A stretch of 32,519 nucleotides of DNA, from assembly GCA_030697445.1 (NCBI GenBank), contig JAUYPY010000051.1, positions 1 to 32,519 on the forward strand, in the 5' to 3' direction. The notes beneath the pieces are model-generated. The model saw only the letters and a program-made list of their open reading frames with translations, ran no database searches and had not been told where the DNA came from. The position numbers and the translations under genes were made by a program. Shown piece after piece: positions 23,271-30,768 of the stretch (positions within the stretch are counted from its first letter, which is position 1; the number at the start of each line of letters is the position of its first letter). The DNA comes from a bacterium. Its GTDB lineage: Bacteria; Patescibacteriota; Minisyncoccia; Phycocordibacterales; UBA10002.

Positions 23271-23861
23271 CTAACGGCGATAAAACTCAAGCACGGAGTC
23301 AACTTGAAACGGCACCTCTTCGCGACGAAGCTTTGGGGCTCCAGAAAGAATGATAGTACGCTTTTCTTTGTCGTACGAAATCCACTGTGGTGCAATTTTC
23401 ATCTCCTTCTCTTCAGGCCAGAGTTTCTTTTGCGCACTAGCGGCGCGCACCGAGATAATGTCTCCTGTAAAAATAGCGCGTGATGGAATGGTGCTTCTGC
23501 GTCCGTTTACAGTAAGGTGGCCGTGAGACACGAGCTGGCGCGCCGCGCGCCGCGTTTGCGCAAGACCCGCGCGGTATGCAATATTGTCTAACCGTATTTC
23601 AAGTGCATTCAGGAGCGCATCAGCCGCCGCTCCTTTTTTAAGGAGCGCGGCGCGTGCGTAGGTGCGAATTTGGCGATCTCCCAAGCCATAGAAGAAACGC
23701 GCCTTCTGCTTTTCTGCAAGTTGCACGCCGTAGTCGCTTCGCGCGCGCACACGCTTGCCCTCGCGTTGCCCTTCGCGCAAAGCGAACTTTTGCGTGCTCG
23801 TTTTTTCAAACAGTTCCGGGCCGTAGCGCCGCGCGATTTTGTATCGGGGTCCTAATTGCAT
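23271..23861 (-). CDS. rpsD: 30S ribosomal protein S4
   Basis: 196 residues. GPRYKIARRYG at the start and the S4 domain (LEIRLDNIAYRAGLAQTRRA, about 96-115; QLVSHGHLTVNGRR, about 118-131) are clear. It lacks the zinc-binding cysteines of the N-terminal motif, the cysteine-free form found in many bacteria. S4 starts 30S assembly by binding 16S rRNA. Confidence 0.96.
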   Translation of the reverse strand: MQLGPRYKIARRYGPELFEKTSTQKFALREGQREGKRVRARSDYGVQLAEKQKARFFYGLGDRQIRTYARAALLKKGAAADALLNALEIRLDNIAYRAGLAQTRRAARQLVSHGHLTVNGRRSTIPSRAIFTGDIISVRAASAQKKLWPEEKEMKIAPQWISYDKEKRTIILSGAPKLRREEVPFQVDSVLEFYRR

Positions 23862-23878
23862 ATTTTAATATTTAAAAA

Positions 23879-24310
23879 TTAAACTCTGCGGGGCTTCTTT
23901 GGGCGCGGACCGTTAAACGGCACCGGCGTTACATCTTTAATGCTTTTAATCATAATGCCTTTTGACATAAAACCGCGAATGGCGGACTCGCGTCCTGAAC
24001 CAACACCACGCACCACAACCGACACTTCTTTCATACCCATAAGTAATCCCTTAGCACCGAGGGTCTCGCCCACTTTCGCGGCGGCAAACGGGGTACCCTT
24101 TTTCGCACCTTGAAAACCAAGTGCGCCGGACGAAGAAAATGCAACAACATTTCCCTTATCATCGGCGAGCGTCAATGAGGTGTTGTTGTAGGATGCGCGC
24201 ACGGTAAGAATACCGCTCTCAATTTTCTTTTTTGAGCGCGCGGCGGAAGCTGCCCCTCCAGCCGCTTCAGCACCAGCCTCTCCTTTGGTTATGATTCGTT
24301 TTTTTCCCAT
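23879..24310 (-). CDS. rpsK: 30S ribosomal protein S11
   Basis: 143 residues with an Ala/Gly-rich N-terminal extension (about 10-26) before the conserved core (GILTVRASYNNTSLTLAD, 33-50) and the terminal TPVPFNGPRPKKPRRV, which is nearly invariant in bacteria. Four bases separate it from rpsM. Confidence 0.97.
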   Translation of the reverse strand: MGKKRIITKGEAGAEAAGGAASAARSKKKIESGILTVRASYNNTSLTLADDKGNVVAFSSSGALGFQGAKKGTPFAAAKVGETLGAKGLLMGMKEVSVVVRGVGSGRESAIRGFMSKGIMIKSIKDVTPVPFNGPRPKKPRRV

Positions 24311-24314
24311 ATAA

Positions 24315-24695
24315 TTACTTCTTTTCTACTGCTTTGCGTCCGGTGCCCATCGTCTTGCGCACATTGCCGCGGCGCGTGCGCGAGTTGGTCTTTGTGCGCT
24401 GGCCGCGCGACGGAAGAGAGCGTGCGTGCCGTGTTCCTCGGTACGCTTTAATATCTTTCAAACGCTTGATGTTTCCTGCGACCGCGCGCTTCAAATCGCC
24501 TTCAAGCGTCCGCTTCTCTATCTCGACACGAACGGCCTGCTCTTCTGCGGCAGTTAATTCAGCGGGCTTTTTCGCCGGATCGACGCCAACTTGCAATAAA
24601 ATTGCGCGCGCGTTTGAGCGGCCGATTCCGTAGAGAATCGGCAAGCCGAATTCAAGCTGTTTATTTTCCGGAATGGTAATGCCTTTGATACGCAT
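24315..24695 (-). CDS. rpsM: 30S ribosomal protein S13
   Basis: 126 residues from ATG 24695, four bases after the rpmJ stop; the in-frame upstream start at 24743 lies inside rpmJ and is rejected. MRIKGITIPENKQLEFGL, the helix-turn LYGIGRSNARAIL and the C-terminal RGTRHARSLPSRGQRTKTN are diagnostic. Confidence 0.97.
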   Translation of the reverse strand: MRIKGITIPENKQLEFGLPILYGIGRSNARAILLQVGVDPAKKPAELTAAEEQAVRVEIEKRTLEGDLKRAVAGNIKRLKDIKAYRGTRHARSLPSRGQRTKTNSRTRRGNVRKTMGTGRKAVEKK

Positions 24696-24699
24696 AAAA

Positions 24700-24816
24700 T
24701 TATCCTTGGCGCTGTTTGTGTCTAGGGTTGCCCGTGCACACAATAAAAACGCGTCCGCGCCTGCGGACTACTGAACACTTCGGACACCGGACTTTTACTG
24801 ATGCTTTTACATTCAT
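24700..24816 (-). CDS. rpmJ: 50S ribosomal protein L36
   Basis: 38 residues, ATG 24816 overlapping the infA stop as ATGA. MNVKASVKVRCPKCSVVRRR then CTGNPRHKQRQG: the zinc ligands C11, C14, C27 and H33 are all present (zinc-binding form). Position between infA and rpsM is the usual one. Confidence 0.97.
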   Translation of the reverse strand: MNVKASVKVRCPKCSVVRRRGRVFIVCTGNPRHKQRQG

Positions 24817-25028
24817 AGGCGCTTCACAATCCTACCCTTGCCGCCGTAGCGGTCAAGTTCAACTTCAACTTTGTCTCCGATAAGAACGCGAATCCGATGC
24901 AAACGCATTCTGCCCGCCAAATACGCGAGCACGAGCTTCTCCGGCTCCGTTTCAACGCGGAAAAGCGCGTCAGGCAACGCCTCAACGACTCTCCCGTTCA
25001 CCTTCATCGGCTTTTCAGCTGTTCCCAT
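24813..25028 (-). CDS. infA: Translation initiation factor IF-1
   Basis: 71 residues from ATG 25028. The OB fold is clear: NGRVVEALPDALFRVE (about 10-25), LAGRMRLHRIRVLIGDKVEVEL. Two starts are possible, 25034 and 25028; 25028 gives the usual length and leaves about a four-nt leader after the promoter at 25039-25067, whereas 25034 is too near the -10 box. It is the first gene of the ribosomal-protein transcript that runs to rpsI and probably into grpE-dnaK. Confidence 0.94.
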   Translation of the reverse strand: MGTAEKPMKVNGRVVEALPDALFRVETEPEKLVLAYLAGRMRLHRIRVLIGDKVEVELDRYGGKGRIVKRL

Positions 25029-25038
25029 CTGCATTACA

Positions 25039-25067
25039 AAGATAGCAAAATAATTAAATACGGTCAA
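25039..25067 (-). promoter_or_regulatory. Main promoter of the infA-rpsI ribosomal operon
   Basis: TTGACC (25062-25067 on minus), 17-bp spacer ending in TGC, TATCTT (25039-25044). The -35 box includes the TGA stop of the upstream membrane-protein gene. The leader is only a few nucleotides. Confidence 0.75.
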
Positions 25068-26398
25068 GGGCTTGCTTTTTCTTGCACCTTAACGACCACC
25101 GAAATCTTTTTTATGTTGTCGGGAAAGGCCTTTTTCCAAAATGGGCGAATGACTACTTGCGAACGCTCAATTGCCGGGTACGACGCAAGCACCGACACTG
25201 TTTCGCTTTTCAGTTTTCCGGCGAGGTCTTGCTTCAAGCGTTCTTCGTCCAATTTCCAGACAATCGTGCCTGTACCGCGAAGCCCGAAAAGCACTCTTCC
25301 GTCAGGGTTCTTTCCAAAATCAGCTTTGCTTAAGAATTCAAATGACAATCCTTCTAATTTAGAAAATTCCACCGGTGCGTTGTCGTAGCGCAAGAGCGCG
25401 CGCCGCGCAATGTACGACGCGAGTGCATCGCGCTTAAATACAAACGCCGTTAGTGTGCCACGCTCCGTTACCGACACCTTCTTGTCCGCGGTCTCCTGCT
25501 CCGCCTCTGAAGTTGCCTTAAACGCATACCCGCCCGCGAGCATAATAGAGTCAGCTGGTATTTTTTCCACTACCTCAGCGGCAAGTTTTGCTTCCAACGC
25601 TTTGCGGAGCGTTGCGCGCGAAGCACTTACTTTTTCCGGCGAAACAAATGGAGCCACGCCGACGAAACCGCCGCTCATAGCAACTTTAGAGCGCGCGTAA
25701 AATCCGGCATACCGCTCGGCGCTGCTTTTGAACCCGGGAACGGTGAAATCGGACAGGCCTATGTTGTACTCCGTGCCGACACGGTCTGCATACACACTTG
25801 TTTCAATACTCCCAGGAAGCGTTTTCCCACCCGACACGATTTTTCCAGGAACAATGATTGATTCAGGAATTCGGAAAATTAATCCATTCGTAGTTTCAAA
25901 GCGTGTGTTTTTTATAAGGCGCTGCGGAGCGCTTGAGAAGTTATTGTAAATAACAATTGTGCCGACTGCCTTCCGTTCAACGCGCTTGCTCCCTTCTGGC
26001 TCAAGCGACACGGACTCAACGCCTTCTACAACGCTTGGATCGTACGGAACATAAGCGCCGACTGTTGTAGTGGCGGTAATTGCCGTTCCTTCAATAGACA
26101 CATCAACCGGAACTGACTTGAGCGTTACCGTTACAGTCGCGCCGCTCACAGCGATACCAACCGCGAGCGCGAGTCCGACAAGCGCCGCAGCGACAACACC
26201 CCAGAGCAAAAGCAGGGCGCGATTGCCGCCGCCGCGCGGCGGCGCAATGCGAATTGGCGCTTCGTTTTCAATTACATCTTCCTCTCCGCTCTCATCTTGT
26301 GTAGAGCGGTATCTATACGAACGAGCCGGCACAGGAATACTACGCACAGAACGGCGAGCGCCAGGCGGGGTAACATCACTGACAACTTGCTTTGGCAT
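25064..26398 (-). CDS. Large single-pass membrane protein, partner of the PilM-like protein
   Basis: 444 residues. A proline/arginine-rich, charged cytoplasmic part (1-58, with RIAPPRGGGNR) is followed by one transmembrane helix (about 60-86, LLLLWGVVAAALVGLALAVG) and a large outside domain of beta-rich character (repeated GTIVIYNN, PGKIVSGGKTLPGSIETSVY, SVVVKVQE). Proteins of this layout in Parcubacteria are often labelled baseplate J-like; I see no strong motif to confirm this. It follows a PilM/FtsA-like gene, so the two may form an envelope assembly akin to the cytoplasmic and inner-membrane parts of a pilus system. It has its own promoter. Confidence 0.75.
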   Translation of the reverse strand: MPKQVVSDVTPPGARRSVRSIPVPARSYRYRSTQDESGEEDVIENEAPIRIAPPRGGGNRALLLLWGVVAAALVGLALAVGIAVSGATVTVTLKSVPVDVSIEGTAITATTTVGAYVPYDPSVVEGVESVSLEPEGSKRVERKAVGTIVIYNNFSSAPQRLIKNTRFETTNGLIFRIPESIIVPGKIVSGGKTLPGSIETSVYADRVGTEYNIGLSDFTVPGFKSSAERYAGFYARSKVAMSGGFVGVAPFVSPEKVSASRATLRKALEAKLAAEVVEKIPADSIMLAGGYAFKATSEAEQETADKKVSVTERGTLTAFVFKRDALASYIARRALLRYDNAPVEFSKLEGLSFEFLSKADFGKNPDGRVLFGLRGTGTIVWKLDEERLKQDLAGKLKSETVSVLASYPAIERSQVVIRPFWKKAFPDNIKKISVVVKVQEKASP

Positions 26399-26406
26399 AT
26401 TTATTT

Positions 26407-26415
26407 AGTATAGCA
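26407..26415 (-). promoter_or_regulatory. Extended -10 promoter of the membrane-protein gene
   Basis: TGC-TATACT followed by 8 nt and the ATG at 26398, leaving a leader of about two bases. It lies in the 44-bp gap after the PilM-like gene. Confidence 0.65.
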
Positions 26416-26442
26416 CGGCAAAAAATACAAACTGTTAGTTGT

Positions 26443-27633
26443 TCACATCTTTTTCTCATTTTCGTAGAGCGCGACAAACGCCGATTCGCCGGAAAGATAT
26501 GTGTCTGGCGTTGCCGCGCGCGCGAACTGAATTGAGTTAGCAAAAGCTCCCGCGCCAAAAACCGAAAATGCCATATTAAGCGCTGTTTCTCCCGCATCAA
26601 AAAACGGCAAGCGGAACACCGCATCAAAAAACGGAAGAGTGTGTTCGTCGGCGAGCAATGTGGCGCGCGCTGGCGCAAACCCCGCTTTTATTTTTGGCAA
26701 AAGCGCCGCCGCGAGCGCGCGGCGGAAGCGTTCTCCGGCTATGGCGCGCGCATGTTCTACAGTCGCGCGACGCTGTTCCGTAAGCGATGTAAAAGAGGCG
26801 GCACGCAAAAATGATTCTGCGGAAGACGTTGAACTGAATGCGTCGTCGTTCCACGCTGCGCGCGCCGCAGTCCGTATTCCAAATGGAATTGAAATCACTT
26901 CTTGCAGCAAATTATTGCGCTCAATGCATGCTTCCGTAGCTTCGCTTCCGGCGCACACAGTCAGTACATCTCCTTGTCCGTGTGCAGACGCAGAAAGCGC
27001 TCCAGCGCATGCCGCCGCCGCACCGTGCCATTCGCGCGGCGAATGCGAGAGTGAATCAAGCGCATTTCCAAACCTAGTAATTGCGTTTTCAGGTGCGAAA
27101 CTTTCAAGTAGAGTTAGTTCTAGCGTACGAGCTTCCTTACCAACCGCAGAAGCTACCGTGTAACCATTGACACGGAACTCGATGATTTTCTTTTCAACAA
27201 CGCGCACCGATTCAGCGACTTCGCGGTGCGCGTTGTTGAAGTTTTCCGTAATCCCTTTCTCCGTTTCTTGAATCACCGAAGCAATCGTGTCTGGAGTCAG
27301 TTTTGTTATTTCTGGAAAATCAACGCGCACTGATCGAGTTTTTGAGACAACCCACGGTGCGTGCAGAAAAATATGAGCGCACACCGTTCCCGCAAGATCC
27401 GTACGATGCGTTTGAAATAAGCGTGCGCAAAGCGCCGTGAGCGCATGGAGCGTCGCCGAGAAAAAATGCTTCGGCTCAAGGCGCGGCGCGAGCGCAATTG
27501 GCGCGCGCAAAGTAAAAAGAAGCGTCGGCTTTGCGTTTGGAAACACGGCAACCACGCCAACGCCAACGCTGTCGCTTGCAATATCAATAATTAAAAACTT
27601 CTTTCCGTGCATGCCCAACGAGAACCATTTCAT
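26443..27633 (-). CDS. PilM/FtsA-like actin-fold protein
   Basis: 396 residues from ATG 27633, fixed by the promoter at 27640-27648; a start at 27654 would lie inside alaS. KKFLIIDIASDSVGVGVVAV (11-30) resembles the first phosphate-binding strand of actin-like ATPases, and the layout resembles PilM, which links cytoplasmic and membrane parts of type IV pili. Later motifs are weak (VLTVCAGSEATEACIE; FGAGAFANSI), so ATP binding is uncertain. Alanine- and arginine-rich composition overall. The gene is followed by the large membrane protein, its likely partner. Confidence 0.65.
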   Translation of the reverse strand: MKWFSLGMHGKKFLIIDIASDSVGVGVVAVFPNAKPTLLFTLRAPIALAPRLEPKHFFSATLHALTALCARLFQTHRTDLAGTVCAHIFLHAPWVVSKTRSVRVDFPEITKLTPDTIASVIQETEKGITENFNNAHREVAESVRVVEKKIIEFRVNGYTVASAVGKEARTLELTLLESFAPENAITRFGNALDSLSHSPREWHGAAAACAGALSASAHGQGDVLTVCAGSEATEACIERNNLLQEVISIPFGIRTAARAAWNDDAFSSTSSAESFLRAASFTSLTEQRRATVEHARAIAGERFRRALAAALLPKIKAGFAPARATLLADEHTLPFFDAVFRLPFFDAGETALNMAFSVFGAGAFANSIQFARAATPDTYLSGESAFVALYENEKKM

Positions 27634-27639
27634 GCGCAC

Positions 27640-27648
27640 ATTATAACA
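27640..27648 (-). promoter_or_regulatory. Extended -10 promoter of the PilM-like gene, leaderless
   Basis: TGT-TATAAT, 6 nt (GTGCGC), ATG at 27633. It starts only six bases after the alaS stop. Confidence 0.75.
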
Positions 27649-27653
27649 TACCA

Positions 27654-29252
27654 CTATTCAAGTGTTGCTTTTATGCGGCGCACACCGGCGGAGACCGCTT
27701 CTTCTTTTGCAATCTTGAATGTGCCGAGCACGCCAGTGTTTGCGATATGGGGGCCACCACAGAACTCTTTTGAGTATGCCGTATCAAGCGAGCTCCCAAC
27801 ATAATGAACGAGTACTTCGTCTGGATACTTTTCGTCAAAAAAGTGCAGAGCGCCTGTTTTCTTCGCCTCCGAAAGCGGCAAAATGACTTTTTGTACCGGT
27901 AGACCCTCTTTTATTTTCTCATTCACTATTTCTTCAACTCTCTTCTTTTCTTCGTCCGTCATCTTACGCGGAAATGCAAAATCAAAACGCAAACGCTCGG
28001 GCGTAATGTTCGACCCTTTCTGCTGCACCTCATTTCCCAATACATCCCGAAGCGCCTGATGCAACAAGTGCGTCGCCGTGTGGTATTTCACCGACATCTC
28101 GCTTGTGTCCGCAAGCCCGCCCTTGAACTTTTTCTCCGCTCCGGCACGGGAAATTTCTTTGTGTTTCTCAAATGCTTTTTCAAACTCTTTTGTATCAACC
28201 GCGACTCCTTTTTCTTTCGCCAACTCTCTCGTCAGTTCAAGCGGAAAGCCGTATGAAGTAAAAAGAACAAACGGGTCTGTCCCCTTTTCAAACTCTTTAA
28301 GTCCCGCCGTGAGTGTCTTTCTGAATCGCGTCTCTTCATCTTTAAATCTGTCAGAAATTTTCGTACCGATACGGTCGGCATGTAAAACCGCGCGGCGAAT
28401 AAGCCGGCGGAGCACATATCCGCGGCCGATATTAGACGGTTCCACCCCTTCTTGAATGAGCGCTTCGGCGGCGCGTGTGTGGTCGGCGACAATCCGCTCG
28501 CTTCTGCTTACTGGGTGAGTTGGAAATGCATCCGTCTCGTACACGCTTTCTTTTTTTTGCAGAATCGCCGCGAGGCGTTCAAGGCCCATGCCGGTGTCAA
28601 TTCCCAAAAACGGGAGCTTCGTGAGCTTTGCCTCACCTTTATCCAACTGCTCGCGCGAGCCGTTGCAAAAATATTCGTTAAAGACGATATTCCAAATCTC
28701 CACATCTTTTCCGTTCGCGTCTTTGCAATAAATTTCGGTTGTTGGTCCACACGGTCCTGCGTTGCCCGTCGGACCCCAAAATACATCTGCACCTTCTTCG
28801 CGGACATCAACGACGCCAAGCGATTTCCAGTTTTCTTTTGATTTTTCGTCGCGCGGGACATTCTCGCTTCCTTTATAAACAGTTACATAGGAAATAGAAA
28901 GTTCTAATTCTTTGGTGATAAACTCATGCGCATACGCAATCGCTTCCTTTCTCACGTAGCCGCCAAAACTAAAGTTTCCAAGCATCTCAAAGAAAGTAAG
29001 ATGTGTTGCATCACCAACTTCGTCTATATCCGAAGTGCGAATACACTTCTGTATAGATACGGCATTTTTTGAACCAAAATCTTTTAGTGCATCTTTCTCA
29101 CCGGTGTAATACGGTTTGAATTGCTGCATTCCCGCAGTCGTAAAAAGCACAGACGGGTCGTTCTCCGGCACAAGCGGCGCGCTCGTGACAATGGTATGTC
29201 CCCGCGCCTCAAAAAACTTTAGAAACCTTTGTCGGACTTCGTTTACGGTCAT
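27654..29252 (-). CDS. alaS: Alanyl-tRNA synthetase without the C-Ala domain
   Basis: 532 residues; E. coli AlaRS has 876. The class II catalytic core (FFEMLGNFSFGGYVRKEAI, about 87-105) and tRNA-binding region are present, and the editing domain keeps its zinc ligands H391, H395 (HTATHLLH) and C498, H502 (CGGPHIANTG). The protein ends immediately after GVRRIKATLE, so the coiled coil and C-Ala domain are absent, and the linker between core and editing domain is also short. It can probably still edit mischarged Ser or Gly, but as a monomer. A -10-like TAAGAT lies exactly 6 nt before the ATG. Confidence 0.95.
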   Translation of the reverse strand: MTVNEVRQRFLKFFEARGHTIVTSAPLVPENDPSVLFTTAGMQQFKPYYTGEKDALKDFGSKNAVSIQKCIRTSDIDEVGDATHLTFFEMLGNFSFGGYVRKEAIAYAHEFITKELELSISYVTVYKGSENVPRDEKSKENWKSLGVVDVREEGADVFWGPTGNAGPCGPTTEIYCKDANGKDVEIWNIVFNEYFCNGSREQLDKGEAKLTKLPFLGIDTGMGLERLAAILQKKESVYETDAFPTHPVSRSERIVADHTRAAEALIQEGVEPSNIGRGYVLRRLIRRAVLHADRIGTKISDRFKDEETRFRKTLTAGLKEFEKGTDPFVLFTSYGFPLELTRELAKEKGVAVDTKEFEKAFEKHKEISRAGAEKKFKGGLADTSEMSVKYHTATHLLHQALRDVLGNEVQQKGSNITPERLRFDFAFPRKMTDEEKKRVEEIVNEKIKEGLPVQKVILPLSEAKKTGALHFFDEKYPDEVLVHYVGSSLDTAYSKEFCGGPHIANTGVLGTFKIAKEEAVSAGVRRIKATLE

Positions 29253-29258
29253 TTACTT

Positions 29259-29264
29259 ATCTTA
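29259..29264 (-). promoter_or_regulatory. Candidate -10 box before alaS
   Basis: TAAGAT with the same 6-nt gap to the ATG (29252) as other leaderless starts in the window, but without the TGN extension or a good -35. It lies in the 27-bp gap after the nuclease gene. Confidence 0.4.
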
Positions 29265-29279
29265 ACGCAGTTTTATACA

Positions 29280-30089
29280 TTAAAACAGCGTTGGTTTCTC
29301 ATTTATGTTTTCTTTTTTTATTTTTTCTTGTGCCATCTTCTGTGACGAGACATCGGCGACGGCTTTACGGTAAGTGCAATAATCGCAGTGTTCTGCCGAA
29401 GTCGGAAGCGCATCGGAATCAAGACATTTTTTAATTTCAAGAAGAGTTGGCTCCACCCAGTCCGTCTTTCCAATATAAGAAATAACTTTCACATCAAACT
29501 CAAGCCGCGCGTCAAACGCCACGCGGTCGGTCTTGCCGTTCACATACACAAAATAGCCGGTGTCGGAAACCTTAAATCCATTTTGCCGAAAGAGCCATTG
29601 ATACACTTCCATCTGCCGTTTGTAGCCGTCTTGCCATTCTGCATCCAAACTCACCTCGCCGTCTTTCGCCGTCGCTTTGTAATCAACCACAATCAGCTCG
29701 CCATTCGGGCGCACCCACACATCATCTACACCGCCGCGCACGAGAAAACCAGTGGGTGCGTGGCGGATACTGACACCTGCGCGAAGCGAATCCCGCCACT
29801 CCTCTATTTTCGTATGCTGAAGTGGTACGGCATCAATTCCGTATTCTTTCATAAGTGGGTGTACCGTTTTTTTAATGCGATGCGCGTCAAATTCCTTTTT
29901 CAAGAGTTTATCAACTGCGCTATTCAATGAGAACGGAAACCCAGGCGGCCGCGCCACGCCCAATTTATTGTCCGTATAAAAACACCGCGGACATTCCAAA
30001 AACAAATCTATCTTGGAACGCGACAATTTCCAATTCGGTCCCCCATAATTCCACTCCGCCCGTCTGTGCGGTTTGTAGTAGTCAGACAT
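29280..30089 (-). CDS. Cas4/AddB-like PD-(D/E)XK nuclease with Fe-S cysteines
   Basis: 269 residues from ATG 30089, overlapping the upstream gene by 8 bases. The nuclease core reads GGVDDVWVRPNGELIVVDYK (119-138: acidic residue D122 and D136-Y-K138), followed by Q159 in KRQMEVYQW. Two cysteine pairs, C33-C36 (LECPRC) and C235-C238 (HCDYC), bracket the fold as in the iron-sulfur nucleases Cas4 and AddB. No CRISPR array or cas gene is in the window, so this is probably a repair or DNA-end-processing enzyme rather than an adaptation protein. It is co-transcribed with a second nuclease-like gene. Confidence 0.82.
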   Translation of the reverse strand: MSDYYKPHRRAEWNYGGPNWKLSRSKIDLFLECPRCFYTDNKLGVARPPGFPFSLNSAVDKLLKKEFDAHRIKKTVHPLMKEYGIDAVPLQHTKIEEWRDSLRAGVSIRHAPTGFLVRGGVDDVWVRPNGELIVVDYKATAKDGEVSLDAEWQDGYKRQMEVYQWLFRQNGFKVSDTGYFVYVNGKTDRVAFDARLEFDVKVISYIGKTDWVEPTLLEIKKCLDSDALPTSAEHCDYCTYRKAVADVSSQKMAQEKIKKENINEKPTLF

Positions 30090-30768
30090 AATTCGGGTGC
30101 GGATACACACCGCTTTCTATAATCATATCGTGGAGGTTGCCTTTTGCGGGGTAATTCCACCCGATAAGCGCGGCGCCCGCGCACGCGCTATATTCAATCG
30201 CCTTGTCCGTAAAATGCGTGTTGGTAATCAGAAGCCCTTTCGTTAATGCGCGTGCTTTCCCTCCATACGAAAACTGCTGGCTATATAAGTCGTCAAAACG
30301 CGCCTTTACATAGAGCGCCACCTTCACATCCGACTTCATTCCAAACTCGTGATGGAACTTCGCCTCCGCCATAAGCAATGTGTCCCCCTTCCACGCCACG
30401 ACATCCATTTCGTGGCTCGTACATTTCCCTTGCACAATCTGGTCAGTCATTGTCTCAAACCCCTGCGCTTTAAAAATATCCGACACAAAATGCTCAAAAG
30501 GAAATCCGGTTGGGCCAAGCTCAGCCATCGCGCGCTTCAGCGAATAGCGCGTTGCAATCGGCTGTTCAAATTTGCGCAAAAGCTCAAACGCGTGGTGATA
30601 AATGTCGCCCGTGCTCATCCCGCTCCGCACTTCGCCGCCAATATGACGCACAATCTTCTCACGCACTTCCTCGGAGGCGCCAGCTTTCAAGAGTGATGCA
30701 TGCAGTTTTTTTGTCTCAAACGCTTGCCGCGTTCCGTCCGACTTCACGACAAATATTTCATTTGACAT
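30082..30768 (-). CDS. ATP-cone and Mrr-like endonuclease fusion
   Basis: 228 residues from ATG 30768. The N terminus (about 5-85) matches an ATP-cone: IFVVKSDGTRQAFETKKL and the helix SLLKAG...VREKIVRHI, known as the nucleotide-sensing domain of ribonucleotide reductase and NrdR. The C-terminal half carries a PD-(D/E)XK core, D122 (HEMDVVAW) and E135-A-K137 (LLMAEAKFH), as in Mrr-type restriction enzymes. This suggests a DNA nuclease controlled by ATP or dATP. Its start overlaps the mnmA stop (TGATG) yet also has a perfect leaderless promoter; its end overlaps the next nuclease gene. Confidence 0.82.
   Translation of the reverse strand: MSNEIFVVKSDGTRQAFETKKLHASLLKAGASEEVREKIVRHIGGEVRSGMSTGDIYHHAFELLRKFEQPIATRYSLKRAMAELGPTGFPFEHFVSDIFKAQGFETMTDQIVQGKCTSHEMDVVAWKGDTLLMAEAKFHHEFGMKSDVKVALYVKARFDDLYSQQFSYGGKARALTKGLLITNTHFTDKAIEYSACAGAALIGWNYPAKGNLHDMIIESGVYPHPNYV

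Noticed and set aside
29280..30089. Cas4-like protein as a sign of a CRISPR system
   Set aside because: No repeats, no other cas genes in the window; similar Fe-S nucleases have repair roles.
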